Shown: positions 19,673 through 30,144 of the stretch, piece by piece
Layout of the letters: every line of letters begins with the position of its first letter
Numbering within the stretch: position 1 is the first letter of the stretch
Source: Paulinella micropora
Taxonomy: Eukaryota > Cercozoa > Imbricatea > Euglyphida > Paulinellidae
Length of the DNA stretch: 64,000 bases
NCBI GenBank assembly: GCA_019918135.1
Contig: WBZZ01004845.1
Coordinates: 62,001 to 126,000, forward strand
Direction: 5' to 3'
The notes under the pieces: generated by a model
Database searches by the model: none
Told to the model about the DNA's origin: nothing
What the model saw: only the letters and a program-made list of their open reading frames with translations
Made by a program: the position numbers and the translations under genes

Positions 19673-20662
19673 GTGATGAAGTTTAAGAAACATACAGTTT
19701 TCGCGGGGTTGGGTACTATGGTATACCAACTCGGTCGCGAGGACCGTCTGAACCACCGTGAGGTCGAGAGAGTCATCCGCCAAGTCTGGCAAAACTTTCG
19801 TCTAAATTCTGGTCCGGAATCTCGTGGAAACCAGACTAGGCAGATGACACACAAACCCAACACATACACACTCGTTCGCAGACCAGCTCAGAGTACTTTT
19901 GTAGCTAAGGAGAGCGAGGGTGAGGAAGAGAAGGGTGGTTGCTACAAGTGTGGGGCAAAGGATCATTGGCGCGCGACGTGTCCAAAATTTCCTTGCACGC
20001 GTTGCAAGGGCAAAAGGCACAATCGTGCTCAATGTCCTCGTGCCAAAACAATGGTGTTAGCACAGGGTGAGGATAACCGGAGAGATATTCCGGTGGAAGA
20101 GAGAGTTATTGTGCTAGAGGACGTAGCCATAGATCAGGTTGATGGTCTAGAGGGAGTAGGTGAGGAAGAGCGAGAGGAAGAGGAAGACGTTGATTTGTTT
20201 GAGGGAACTGTGTTTGTTTTGCATGGTGGTGGTGGTGAGCTAGTTGATGAGAGTGATGATGATGGTGATGCACCTGCTCCACCTCCTATCATACTACTGC
20301 CTGCCCCCACGACATCAACACACAACAACGAAACAAAATCACGAACACCAGTAAGAGGAGTAGAGAGGGCAAACACGATAAGAACAATTTCATTGCCTTC
20401 GTTGCCTGCACCTATTGCTGTGGTGCCTTCTCTGCTCATGCCTCCGCCGTCACAGAGAGAAAACAAGAACAAACAAAAACAAACATCAAACCAAGACAGG
20501 AGTGTGACCAAAACATTGGTAGGTAGGGAGATAGGTGTAGCTACACCATCACTGAACAACATTCCACGTCCAAACAACGCACCAACAAAGAGAGAAAGAG
20601 AAGAAAGCACCACAACGAGATCCACAAACAACAGCAACAACCAAAACGTCAAGCAAGGATAA
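19673..20662 (+). pseudogene. Cop-E: nucleocapsid with two zinc knuckles and disordered tail
   Basis: 329-codon frame. Two consecutive retroviral-type CCHC knuckles are visible: CYKCGAKDHWRATC and CTRCKGKRHNRAQC. After them come a long acidic stretch (EEREEEEDVDLFEG) and Pro/Thr/Asn-rich low complexity to the stop. The next domain continues in a different frame, so one frameshift lies near 20655. RNA-binding nucleocapsid role is inferred from the knuckles. Confidence 0.7.
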
Positions 20663-22163
20663 ACAGGCTGAGAGAATTTCAAGCACGAAGCAATGCTGCG
20701 GGAAAGCTTCTCGGGGAAAACCTTGCAAAGTCCGTTTAGATGCACATCTTTTCGGGTCGCCTCAAAGAATGGCAGATAGGCTGCACTATGAGCATTACTG
20801 CGGATATCACGCAAAACAGAGTGCCTATTTTCCGTTCATTGACTTAGAACAGCCAGCAACAGACAGACCACCAGCAGTAGTGAATTACCCAAACGAGAAA
20901 AAGTTACGGGAAATTGCGAAAGAATTTCTCGATATGCTCGGTAATTTACGCTGTGTAGCTGAGGGAGAGGACTGGAATTATCAACCCCCACCTTGGATTG
21001 CTAATCCTACCTCCTCAGCTACACTTAACTCACTGACATGGAGATTCGTAGGTGACGACCAACAGACCGGTCGCGGCGCTCCGGGAACTTCCCAGACTGA
21101 CCTTGCGGGATTCGATGCTGCGTCTCCGCGCAACAGGTCTGCCCTCAGCGTCCCTGAGGAAGAGGAACAGGTAAGTACTCCATCCTCCACTTCCACCATC
21201 ATTCCCCCATCAGTCACTTCACCTTACAGACTTGTCTCAAGCATTGACATGCAGACAGTAGGTGAGATAGCTAGAGAGCTGAAAAGATCAGGGGGAGTAT
21301 GGGATGAGAGGAGAGTGATTGAGGTAGGAGGAAAGATAGACGAATATCTGACAGATGTGATGAGAGCCATAGAGCTAGTCAGTGTGACTCACAACACAAG
21401 AAATAGTCCTGGCAGTCCATACTCCACCGAACATGACAACAAACACTCCACTCCAAACACACCCAACACACCCAACACACCGACTGAAGAAAGGATAGAA
21501 GTTAGACTTGACCCTACAGGTAAGTTTGTTGAGGTGACAGTTCCTCAGGAACTAATCACAGGTGCGTCTAGGGAGAGGATTAATCTGTTAGACAGACTGG
21601 TCAGAGCAGTTATAACTAACTTGCAGGAAGAGTTGAAAGGACAGATACAGACAGGTATGCCTGATAGAGACTATGACCCAGATGACTCTGATGACGTCCC
21701 TGAGTTTATGTCATCAGAGCCCTCTGAGTCCTCTGAGTCTGAGGAAGAAGAACAGACGAAGAAGAAAAGAAAGAAGAAGAAGTTGGAAAAGAAAAAGAAA
21801 GACAAGAAAAACAAATCGAAAAAGAAACAAGACTCTACTACAGTCATGGCACACAGTAGGATAGCTAAGGGCAAACATGTGTACCAGGATAGTGGTGCGA
21901 CTCAATTTGTCTGTCACGATGAGACGATGATGAAAGAACTGAAGAAGATAGGTAAGGTAACATTCAGTACAGGGAATGGAACGAGAGTCATAGGTGAGGC
22001 AGGGTTGATGTGTGTAGATAGAGTAGATGGAGAGGGGCAAATGCATAAGATTTGCAAGAGTGCCTTCTACGATCCACTCATGCCAATCAACGTGGCCCCC
22101 ACTGGCCCGATGGATCATTTCCATCAGCAGTACTCCATCAAAATGGACAAATGTTCATCTTGA
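20661..22163 (+). pseudogene. Cop-E: accessory zinc finger, charged linker and copia protease
   Basis: The open frame extends upstream of the ATG at 20769 to about 20661 and so includes KQCCGKASRGKPCKVRL ... HYCGYHAKQ, a C...C...C-x2-H finger equivalent to the one in Cop-H. A long linker follows, with Pro/Thr-rich and coiled-coil-like parts and a very Lys-rich run (21750-21830). The C-terminal part reads VYQDSGATQFVCHDE (protease active site D-S-G-A-T near 21885) and FSTGNGTRVIGEAG. The frame ends at 22163 and the following pol parts are in other frames. Confidence 0.65.
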
Positions 22164-22836
22164 AGCGAGCACTACCTGTGAAGGAAAAGAACATTCTAGT
22201 CAAGGGGAGGCTTACTAAAGCCTTGCTGTACCGATGGGACAGCCATAAGGATAGTAAGCTAGATCCTAACTGTCGCTACACACCTAAGGGTGCGCCTGAG
22301 AGAGAGAGAGGGAGGCGGGGCAGCAGGGTGGGAGAACCCAAGTATAAAACCCACACCCTCAGACAATAAAGGGTCAATAGCAACAGCAAGAGAGAGTAAA
22401 GTGAGTATTAAATCATCTAAACTAATAATAAAGAATGCTGTTTTGTTTGTCAAGTACCCTTCTACTGTCAAGAGAGTGAGAGTGCTGCCTGTTACTATAG
22501 TGCATGCTATGGCGGGTCATGTAAGCTGGGAGAGGACTAAAGCATTTGCAGACGCTGTAGGCATAAAGCTAATAGGTAGAGATGGTAGTGTAGAGAGTGC
22601 GAGAGAAGAGTGTAGAATGTGTGAACCATGCATGATTGCCAAAGCTAGCGTGTTGCCTCGTTTTGCTTCCAATCATTTGCCTAGAGCAGAGAGAGTGGGA
22701 GAGATGTTACATTGCGACACGCAAGGCCCATGGAGAGTCATGTCACGGGAAGGGAGAAGTAGTTGATAACCTAGAAGGTGTCGCGAATTTTATCAAATTC
22801 TCGACACTTCCAGGTTGTTGCAGAGCCTCCTATTGA
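22164..22836 (+). pseudogene. Cop-E: gag-pre-integrase finger and first residues of integrase
   Basis: After frameshifts, the frame 22290-22766 shows VTIVHAMAGHVSWERTK ... CRMCEPCMIAKASV, a good HHCC zinc-binding module, followed by GEMLHCDTQGPW, the usual start of the integrase core with its first Asp. No further integrase is seen. Sequence composition switches to AT-rich viral-type DNA soon after 22840, so Cop-E was probably cut by the PLV-1 insertion or an associated rearrangement. Confidence 0.65.
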
Positions 22837-23095
22837 TTATAAATACAAAGAAACAAAAACAAACAAAAAGCCTTCTACAGCACACTACGAGAAAACACAC
22901 ATATATCATTAAACTGACCTTTTTCGTCTTCCCCTTTAGAAGCAACTCCGACTCAACCACCTACCACACAAACAAGTATGGTAAATAAAATTTCTTTGAA
23001 ATGAGGAGGGCTTTCGCCGAATTTCTAAAATTGAAAGCACACTAGTTTATACTCCTATGTGCAAAAGGAGTTAGTAGTAAAAACTACTATTTCAA
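22837..23095. other. Junction zone between Cop-E and PLV-1
   Basis: No gene recognised. It becomes progressively AT-rich, includes small inverted repeats (CTTTC...GAAAG near 23012-23038; ACTCCT...AGGAGT near 23052-23072), and should contain the left terminus of PLV-1. I did not find a sequence here matching the reverse complement of the right-hand terminal repeats at 44.04-44.33 kb, so the exact end remains open. Confidence 0.4.
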
Positions 23096-23557
23096 TTAAT
23101 TCTGTCTTTTGTATTTCTCATATGTCTGAATTATTTCTGACGTTGTTTTCCCACTATCAATCATCTTTCGTGCTTTTATCTCATCATCAACTCCCATTGG
23201 TTGATTTTCAGCACTTAACCAATGTTCAAACAATCGTAATTGTTTTTTCTTTTGCTCTTCTTCTCTCTTTTTTTCTCGTTTCATTTGTTCAATTTTGTCT
23301 TTTCTTTCTCTTTCTCCCATTCGTTTTGCAAGTATTTCGTCGATAACATTTGCTTTATTTTCGCAGTCTCTTTTTTGTTTCTCCAACTCAATCCTTTCTT
23401 TTTCATTCTCGTCAAGTCTGCTTTGTATTATTTCATTTCTTGTTTCATTTCGTATCTTATTAAGTCTATTTATTTCAAAGTAAGATTTATCCTTTAGTTT
23501 CTCAAACCATCGATCCGGTTCTTCTCTTTCCACACTTTCTTTATCACTTTCACTCAT
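23096..23557 (-). CDS. Coiled-coil protein, unknown function (PLV-1)
   Basis: 153 codons, intact. Almost wholly helical and charged: from about residue 20 to 115 it is Lys/Glu/Arg-rich with heptad-like spacing (ERIELEKQKRDCENKANVI; KIEQMKREKKREEEQKKKQ). A short C-terminal part (LFEHWLSAENQPMGVDDE ... SEIIQTYEKYK) looks folded. It is the leftmost PLV-1 gene and has no counterpart in the visible part of PLV-2. Could be a scaffold or a DNA-binding accessory protein; I do not recognise the family. Confidence 0.55.
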   Translation of the reverse strand: MSESDKESVEREEPDRWFEKLKDKSYFEINRLNKIRNETRNEIIQSRLDENEKERIELEKQKRDCENKANVIDEILAKRMGERERKDKIEQMKREKKREEEQKKKQLRLFEHWLSAENQPMGVDDEIKARKMIDSGKTTSEIIQTYEKYKRQN

Positions 23558-23830
23558 TATTAGTCTTTGATAAACACCAAAAGTTGTCCAGTGTCAGAGT
23601 TGGCGTAAGCAGAAAAAATACCGCACCAAGTGGCTAAAGTTGGTGTTTTTAGGTCTGTGGTGTAAAAAAATTTCGCTTTTCCTTTTTATCGGCATTTCAA
23701 ATTGTCAGCAGAAATTCCAGAAATTCAATCACGTGTGTTTGTCTGTTTCTTTTTTCATTCTGCGACTTTGTCAGAATTCCCAAAGTGGTCAAGTCAAGAA
23801 GTCCAAACCTCGCCGTTTTTGTGTGCGTAG

Positions 23831-24285
23831 ATGCCTGACGACCAAACCACACGGGAGGAACCAGAGGAGGAAGTTCAAGACCAGCCAGAGGACCCCGAAG
23901 TGAAGGTAAGCTTGTTGGTTGTTTCCTTTCTATATAATTTTTTTGCAGGAGTTGTCCGATGCTCTTGAAGTTTTATGGGTGGGTCGCATCAGGGCGGATA
24001 ATATTCCGAAAGAGTTGGGTGGGAATAGGGCAATAGTAGTCGCTCGCAGTCCTAACTCCAATAGCAAACAACCGATTGAGGGAAAACTGCAGTATTGGGC
24101 TCACATTGAAAGAAAAAATGGGGTTGCGAAACTTTTTCTTGCGGAAAGACCAATTGCCCGAGCGGTTCGTTGTTGAATTTGTTGATGGATCTTTTAACTT
24201 ATTCAGATCTTGGGATAATATTGACAAAATCGCTAATTACTACGGCTTAATTATCAAGTCCGCTTATCGGGTCATTTTCGATTAA
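23831..24285 (+). pseudogene. Probable spliced gene with a 43-nt intron, unknown product (PLV-1)
   Basis: An ATG at 23831 opens 25 acidic codons ending EDPEVK at 23905. GTAAGC begins at 23906 and TTTTTTGCAG ends at 23948, and the frame resumes in phase with ELSDALEVLWVGRIRADNIP. Removing 23906-23948 joins two open stretches, so a 43-nt GT-AG intron is likely. The downstream part changes frame at an A-run near 24108-24114; the +1 frame then continues FFLRKDQLPERFVVEFVDG to a stop at 24285. Product not recognised. Either a captured host gene or a viral gene spliced by host machinery. Confidence 0.5.
23906..23948 (+). other. Putative GT-AG intron
   Basis: Starts GTAAGC, ends with a pyrimidine tract and GCAG, and separates two in-phase coding blocks of the 23831 gene. 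Very short, but within the range used by several protist groups. The evidence is sequence only. Confidence 0.5.
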
Positions 24286-24418
24286 ACAACAAAAATTTAC
24301 CAAGAATAAACTCTATTATGTATTCTCTTTCAAAAATCGCTCCACTTTTATAATAGAATTTATTTTTGGCTTCTTCAGAGTTGACAAGCGACACTACGAA
24401 TACAGGAAAGTTTTTTCA

Positions 24419-25422
24419 TTAAATATCAAATTGGACTTTAGCCTTCCTCTCTCTCTTGCTAGTTCTTATGTTTTGTGGTTCTATTTCTTCTCTCTTTAGC
24501 AGTTCTTTAGTTTTCTTTTCTTTAATAACTTCTTTAGTTTGCTCTTTCATATCTTCTTCTTCGTCAATTGGTTTAATAAAATCAGTCTTCAATAAATCTC
24601 GTGGGCTTACTAACTCGTCGTTATTTAATATTAACTTAAATCCGGAACGGCCTTTGACTTTATAAATAATTTTACTGAAAGTCTTTCCGCCTTTCGCGAA
24701 CATTAGCTTTTTGTTTTCTTTTCTCACACTATCATTGACATTGAATTCATCTGTTAAATGATCACGAGTGATTTTCTGGGTATTTTTATCTCTCCCGAAA
24801 AATACATCCGTCGGTTTAGCCTTAATACCACGATGAACTTTATGATTATAAGCATCTACTAAGTCTTGAATATAACTGACCCAATCAAAATTACGATTGG
24901 TTTCAAATAAAAGGTCTAACCATCTTCATATACTCCTTATAACTCTATCAACAACCGCTAAGGCTCTATGGTCGCCGACTTCAACCACATCAGTTTAATT
25001 CCATTTTCATTAAAATATTCACGAGTTGCTCCTTTATATTCTCCTCCGCTGTCAGTAGTAATTGATTTCGGTTTATATTTAATTGATTTTAAAGCATAAT
25101 AGACTTCTTTTGCTGTTTTATTTTTTAGTGGAATGATTACTAAATATCTTGAATGACAATCAATCCAAACAAGCATCCCAGCATGCCTGTTATTTCCTTA
25201 CTTATCTTTTATCTTACTCATATCTGCTAAGTCAAGAAAGACTTGGTCTAATGGCTTATCAACCCATATAGTATTCCATATTTTCGGGTTCTTTTTCTGA
25301 TGATGTATTTCAAGTGCTTCTTCTTCTTTTGTTTTAACTACTTCTCCAGTAGGTGTGTCTTCTAATTGAATATTACGATTTTGATTATTAATAATTGTAT
25401 GTTTATGGTCTAAATCGGGCAT
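24419..25422 (-). pseudogene. Retroviral-type (rve) integrase of PLV-1, frameshifted
   Basis: Minus strand. N-terminal part from MPDLDHKH (25422) to VFLDLADM (likely first catalytic Asp) at about 25225; then LVWIDCHSRYLVIIPLKNK and SITTDSGGEYKG (second Asp) in 25176-24958. Next comes a segment with HRALAVVDRVIRSI, where the third acidic position appears to be Asp rather than Glu, then YNHKVHRGIKAKPTDVFFGRD near 24835. The C-terminal frame 24727-24419 holds FAKGGKTFSKIIYKVKGRSGF, a chromodomain-like or SH3-like integrase tail. At least three frame breaks. It catalyses insertion of Polinton DNA; this copy is dead as read. Confidence 0.8.
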
Positions 25423-25432
25423 TCTATATAGT

Positions 25433-25689
25433 ATGAAATTTTCAAAGTCCAATGTAAAAAACAAAAAATATAAAGTCATTAGTCCAAAAGGTAAGGTTAT
25501 TAATTTTGGGGATATCAGATACGAACATTATAAAGACCTCATAGGGTTATATTCACATTTAGACCATCTGGATAAAGAAAGAAAAAAAAATACAGAATGA
25601 GAGCAAAGGCTATAAAAAATTCAAAAGATGAATTAACTTATAATAATCCAGAGTATGCGAATTATTATTCTTATCATTATCTTTGGTAA
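25433..25689 (+). pseudogene. Small DUF5754-like virus protein, single frameshift in A9
   Basis: The ATG at 25433 opens MKFSKSNVKNKKYKVIS, GKVINFGDIRYEHYKDL and LYSHLDHLDKERKK. The frame breaks in a run of nine A at 25583-25591. With the alternative frame it continues RMRAKAIKNSKDE and PEYANYYSYHYLW to TAA at 25689. The pattern (I-x-F-G...Y-x-D...H...KR...Y...P-x-Y-x-S...YLW) resembles a small family of unknown function common in giant viruses and their relatives (DUF5754-type), from memory. It overlaps the integrase start divergently. Short (about 85 residues) and easily missed. Confidence 0.6.
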
Positions 25690-25692
25690 TAT

Positions 25693-26222
25693 CTAAAACT
25701 TCAAAAACATCCGTGAGACATCATTATTTTTTTCTTTCTTATTTGTCTTTTCAGATTGATTATAAACATTAACAGAAATGTTTGATTTTTTTGTTTTTCC
25801 TTTTCCTTTCTTAGGCTTTGGTTCTTCTTTTTCACTACTCTCACTTTCACTTTCTTCACTCTCCTCAGGCTCAGGCTCTGGTTTCTTACTATTCTTCTTT
25901 TCACTCTTAGTTTCCGCTTTCTTTCTTCTTATCTTCATTTTCGCCATCTTTTCAGCAATGATATCAGTAAAATCACATTCACTTTCACTCTCACTCTGCT
26001 CGGGTGTGTCATCTTGGTCCTTCTCATTAATAATATCTGTTGCTAAATTCTTATTTCTATCTCTGCTATTTTTCGTTTCATATCTTCGTCTTCATTTTTA
26101 ACCGCATTTCGGTATTGTTCCAAAACCTTTTTAGCGTGTTCCATTTTTCTCTGCTTTGCTTTTTGTTTAATTCCATCAACTGCTTTTCCCCAATTTTGTC
26201 GACTCGCTTCGGGAGACGACAT
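25693..26222 (-). pseudogene. Charged, partly coiled-coil protein (PLV-1), frameshifted
   Basis: The best start is ATG at 26222 (MSSPEASRQNWGKAVDGIK), because a conserved upstream palindrome ends just before it. A helical part follows (KQRKMEHAKKVLEQYRNAVK ... MKRKIAEIEIR), then a frame change near 26045 in a T/A-rich run. It continues with an acidic Ser/Glu tract, a basic KKGKGKTKK stretch and NISVNVYNQSEKTNKK, ending at 25693. Low complexity suggests an internal or DNA-associated virion protein; no family recognised. Confidence 0.5.
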
Positions 26223-26387
26223 TTTAGAATCTCGCTTCGTGCTTCGCACTCTCGCTTATTCTAAAAATATTCTATACTAAGATTATTATATTTTAGTATT
26301 TTTAAAATTAAATATTTATTGGAAACTTTTTAGAAAAGTTTCACAAAAAAGATTTTGCTCAAAGATTTTTCAAAATCTTTGTATATA
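26223..26387. promoter_or_regulatory. Divergent intergenic region with two palindrome types and TATA-like start
   Basis: Lies between the leftward gene at 26222 and the rightward fibre gene at 26388. It holds a TTTTAGAAT...ATTCTAAAA palindrome with a CTTCGTGCTTCGCACTC core (26222-26267), GAAACTTTTTAGAAAAGTTTC (26319-26341) and AAAGATTTTTCAAAATCTTT (26361-26380), directly followed by GTATATAATG with the fibre start. The same GAAACTTTTT...AAAGTTTCAC word recurs in the other divergent gap at 30808. Regulatory role is inferred from position and recurrence. Confidence 0.55.
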
Positions 26388-29300
26388 ATGAGTCAATATA
26401 AATCATTACTCGGATTGTCAGAAATCGCGACAGACAGCCTATCAATCGCAAACTTAGACTTAACGAACACGAACATAGTCGGTCTGAATACAGACAGAGT
26501 GCCAGAAGATTCCGACCCAATAAATCTTTATTGTACTGATGCGCGATTTGACACACGTCTCGCTTTAAAATCAACGACGGACATCAAAGAAGGAAAAAAT
26601 TTATACTATACAGAGCAACGAGTGAGGGACAACGACGAAGTCAAAGCCTCAACTCAACACAGAAGCAATAGTTCCAATCCGCACCAAACCAGTTTATATA
26701 ATTTGATAGACACAAACATATTTGCACAAGCGAGCGGACAATACTTAACTTACAACGATGTAGAAGGTAAATGGAGGAATACAGCCCTTGGTTCAATTGA
26801 TACACTTTCAGATGTGGTTATAACCGCGCCGATAGCGATGAATAGTTATCTAATGTATAATTCAATAAACTGGGTAAATAAAACATTTCCGATAAATGTG
26901 GATGAATTCGGCAATATTAGTATGGGAAGAAAGAATATAACAGGAGTCAATTTACTAAATACCAAAGATGTTGATGAATGGATATGTGAGCATAAAGATA
27001 ATAATGATAAAGTTTCAGCGAGTGGAAGTATAGATAGCCACAGCGATGTGACAATATCAGGCTTCCCAGCAGATAACCAACTGCTTATGTATAGCACGGG
27101 ACAATGGAGAAACACCAATTCACCCTTTCTTAGATTAGACGGCACAGCCAGTATGACAGGAGGACTAAATATGGGCGGTTATGCTATTTCAGGGGCTTCT
27201 ACATATAATGGAATTAATCTCTCAAATCTCGCAGTTGATGGTTCGGTGGTCAAACTAACAGGAGACCAAACCATACTATTAGGAGGAATTAAAACATTCA
27301 GCAACATAATAAATGCCAGTGCGGGTATTGATATGAAAAGCCAAAGCATAAGAAATGTTAATCTTGTTGATGGTGTGGATGTTTCTGTCCTTGATACTTC
27401 GGTGGTTAAACTAACAGGAGACCAAACCATAGCAGGAAAAAAAATTTTACATCAACTTTAGAAGTAAGTGGTTCATCCAATCCTACTACTTTCGACTGCA
27501 TCGATATAGCATTTGATACAAAAATAGGAATGATTGCAGCACAAAAAACAGCAACAGCGACTTGGTATCCGATACAAATAACTGGTTCATATGTAGAGTT
27601 ATATTCAGGTAATATTTTAATTATAACCGCAACTGGAACAACATTAAGTTTGAATAACAACAAAATAACAAACTTAGCCGACCCTTCCGCTTCAACAGAT
27701 GGAGCAAATAAAAGTTATGTTGATACAAAAGACGGGCAAAATGTGAAACTAACAGGAAACCAAACCATAGCAGGAATTAAGACATATAGCAGTGGTGTTG
27801 AAATTACTGGAAATTCAATAAATTCAACAACAAAGGGAACATTCATTGTTTTCAATTCTACAAGTAATATCGGTTCTATTGCTAGTTTGGATATGAAAAC
27901 AAATACGTATTACAACTTTGAAATTTCTGCGAAAAAAATAAGTTTTATTATTGATGGGACGATTGTTTCGTGGTTTAATGCTACTGGCTTAGATTGTAAT
28001 AGCAGCAGGATTGTTAATCTAGGAGCACCACAAAATGCGAATGAAGCGGTAAATAGGCAATATCTGGATGATAATTGTGTGAAACTAACAGGAGACCAAA
28101 CAATAACAGGAATTAAAACATTCAACGGGACGAGCTCTGTGATAAAATATCTAACTTTAACACAAACGGCTGATTTTAATAATCAGGTTATCATTAATGG
28201 TGGAAATATTACATATAATGGGGCGAGGATATTAAACCAAAATGGAGGAGATATATTCTTTTCATAGACATCAGGTGATTATCAATATTTCTTATTTACT
28301 CTAAATACTGCTACAAGTGGAACCGCGAACCAAAGAGGTTATGTATTCACGAATGTATCATTTGATGTAAAAGGGGCGGGACTTTATATTTCAAAAGTTT
28401 TGGACAATAAAAGTGCTTCGTCTGACTTTGTTCGTTTTAACAATGCTGGCGGTATGCGATTTTATGGTGCTTTGGATATGAACTCAAACAACATAACAAG
28501 TGGTGGAACAATAACGGGAACATCAATTACTTCAACTGCTGGCATGACTACGACAACATTAACGACGAGCGGATTATTAACAGCAGATGGCGGTTGCAAG
28601 TTATCTATTCAAAATAAAGTAGATGGAGGAACTGGACAGGGTATATTTCTGTGGGATACAGACAACGCAGGATGGGGGATTTATATGGCTCAGCCAGGGG
28701 CAGGTAAAAGTCTATCTGGAGGGTCTGCGGTTGCAGGAAACGATATTTCAGGCTTTTGCTATAAGATTTAGGTCTGGTTTTCCTTCAACAGATGGTTTTG
28801 TGTGGGAAAATTCTAATGAACAATTGTTAATGTCATTAAATGGGGCAAACGGAACTTTATGGACAAAAGGATTGATAACGGCTAGTGCGGGGATATCAAC
28901 AACAACATTAACGACGAGTGATAAAATAACAACATCACTAATATCATCAATAAGCAAACCGATAATCATGGGCAATTCGACAAAAGGAGTAGGTGCGACG
29001 GGAGGGTTAGAATTGTATGGAACGGCTGGTAATATGGGAGTGGCACACTTACAGGCAATAACGACAGCGGATGCTTATCCAACATTCCAATTATTGAACT
29101 GGTCGCATGATAACATCAATTTATATTTTGATTGTTATTTTGATGGCACGAACATATTATCTTCAAACACTTCTTCAAATTTTCAAATAGCGAAATACCT
29201 AAACAAACTCAGTTTTAATTACAAAAATGGTGGAACACTTGGGCAGTCTATAATAATGACAGAGGCGATATCTATTGATACAGCAGGATTATTAGCGACG

Positions 29301-30144
29301 AAGGCAATAACGGCGAGTGGATTAATAACGGCTAGTGCGGGAATTACATACACGGGAGTGCTAACGACCACAACTAATAATGGAGTGAAAATAGGAATTC
29401 AAGGACAAACAGACGGGACTATTGCTAGAGGAATATTTATTTGGGATACTGCTGATTCAGCATGGGGGATTTATATGTCTCAGTCTGGAGCAAATAAAGC
29501 ATTAAATGGAGGAACAGCACCAGCAGGAGGAGTAGGCGGAGGATCAACTTCTTATGCTTTTAGATTTAGAGTGAATAATTCTTCAACGAGTGGGTTCATA
29601 TGGGAGAATAGTTCAAATACTGCTTTAATGTTTTTGAAAGCAAGCGATGGACAATTATGGGTATTGTCTAATCCAATTCAGTATTCAGACAGGAGAAAAA
29701 AAGAAGATATAAAGGAATGCTTAGGCTTAGATTTTATTAATAAGTTAAATCCAGTCTGTTATCGTTTGATTGATGATTAAAAAATGTAGGACTGGCTTAA
29801 TAGCACAGGAATTAGAAATCGTATTAACAGAAATGAATATGCTGGATTTTGGCGGTTTTATAAAAGAAACAATTATGGTTCCGTGTCCAAAGCAAAGAAA
29901 ACAATACGAATTGAAAGGTGTGAGTATTAATCCAGAAGATGTTAAATGTGTTGATAGTGGTGCTGTCGGTTATGGTATAGGTTATTCCGAGTTTATAGCA
30001 CCATTAATTAAAGTGGTTCAACAATTATCGGAAAAGTTAGTTAATTTAGAAAAAGAAAATAAAACTTTACTTAATATATTACAAGACCAAGCAAATCAAT
30101 TAGCAGAAATCAGAGCAGTCGTTTTTTCAAATGTCAAACAATAA
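26388..30144 (+). pseudogene. Long fibre/adhesin with C-terminal S74-type chaperone (PLV-1)
   Basis: About 1,250 codons, broken four times: an A-run near 27437, TAG at 28265-28267 with the frame otherwise continuing, a shift near 28765, and an A-run at 29779. The repeats VKLTGDQTI(A/T)GIKTF occur at about 27246, 27408, 27746 and 28080. A module with GIFIWDTADSAWGIYM...FRFRVNNSS appears twice (from 28645 and 29430). The end reads YSDRRKKEDIKECLGLDFIN ... GLIAQELE ... YGIGYSEFIAPLIKVVQQLS, the signature of the S74 intramolecular chaperone of phage tail spikes, which trimerises and then self-cleaves. A host-attachment fibre is the likely role. Start chosen at MSQYKSLLG, right after the TATA-like box. 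Confidence 0.75.

Noticed and set aside
23059-23497. Phe/Leu-rich + frames resembling membrane proteins
   Set aside because: Antisense of the Lys/Glu coiled-coil gene; Phe/Leu/Ser-rich shadows are expected opposite AAR/GAR codons. The same applies to 14526-14930, 21671-21874 and 25778-26101.
28748-28975. Minus-strand frame of 75 codons within the fibre
   Set aside because: Shadow of the repeated fibre coding sequence; no motif and no neighbouring signals.
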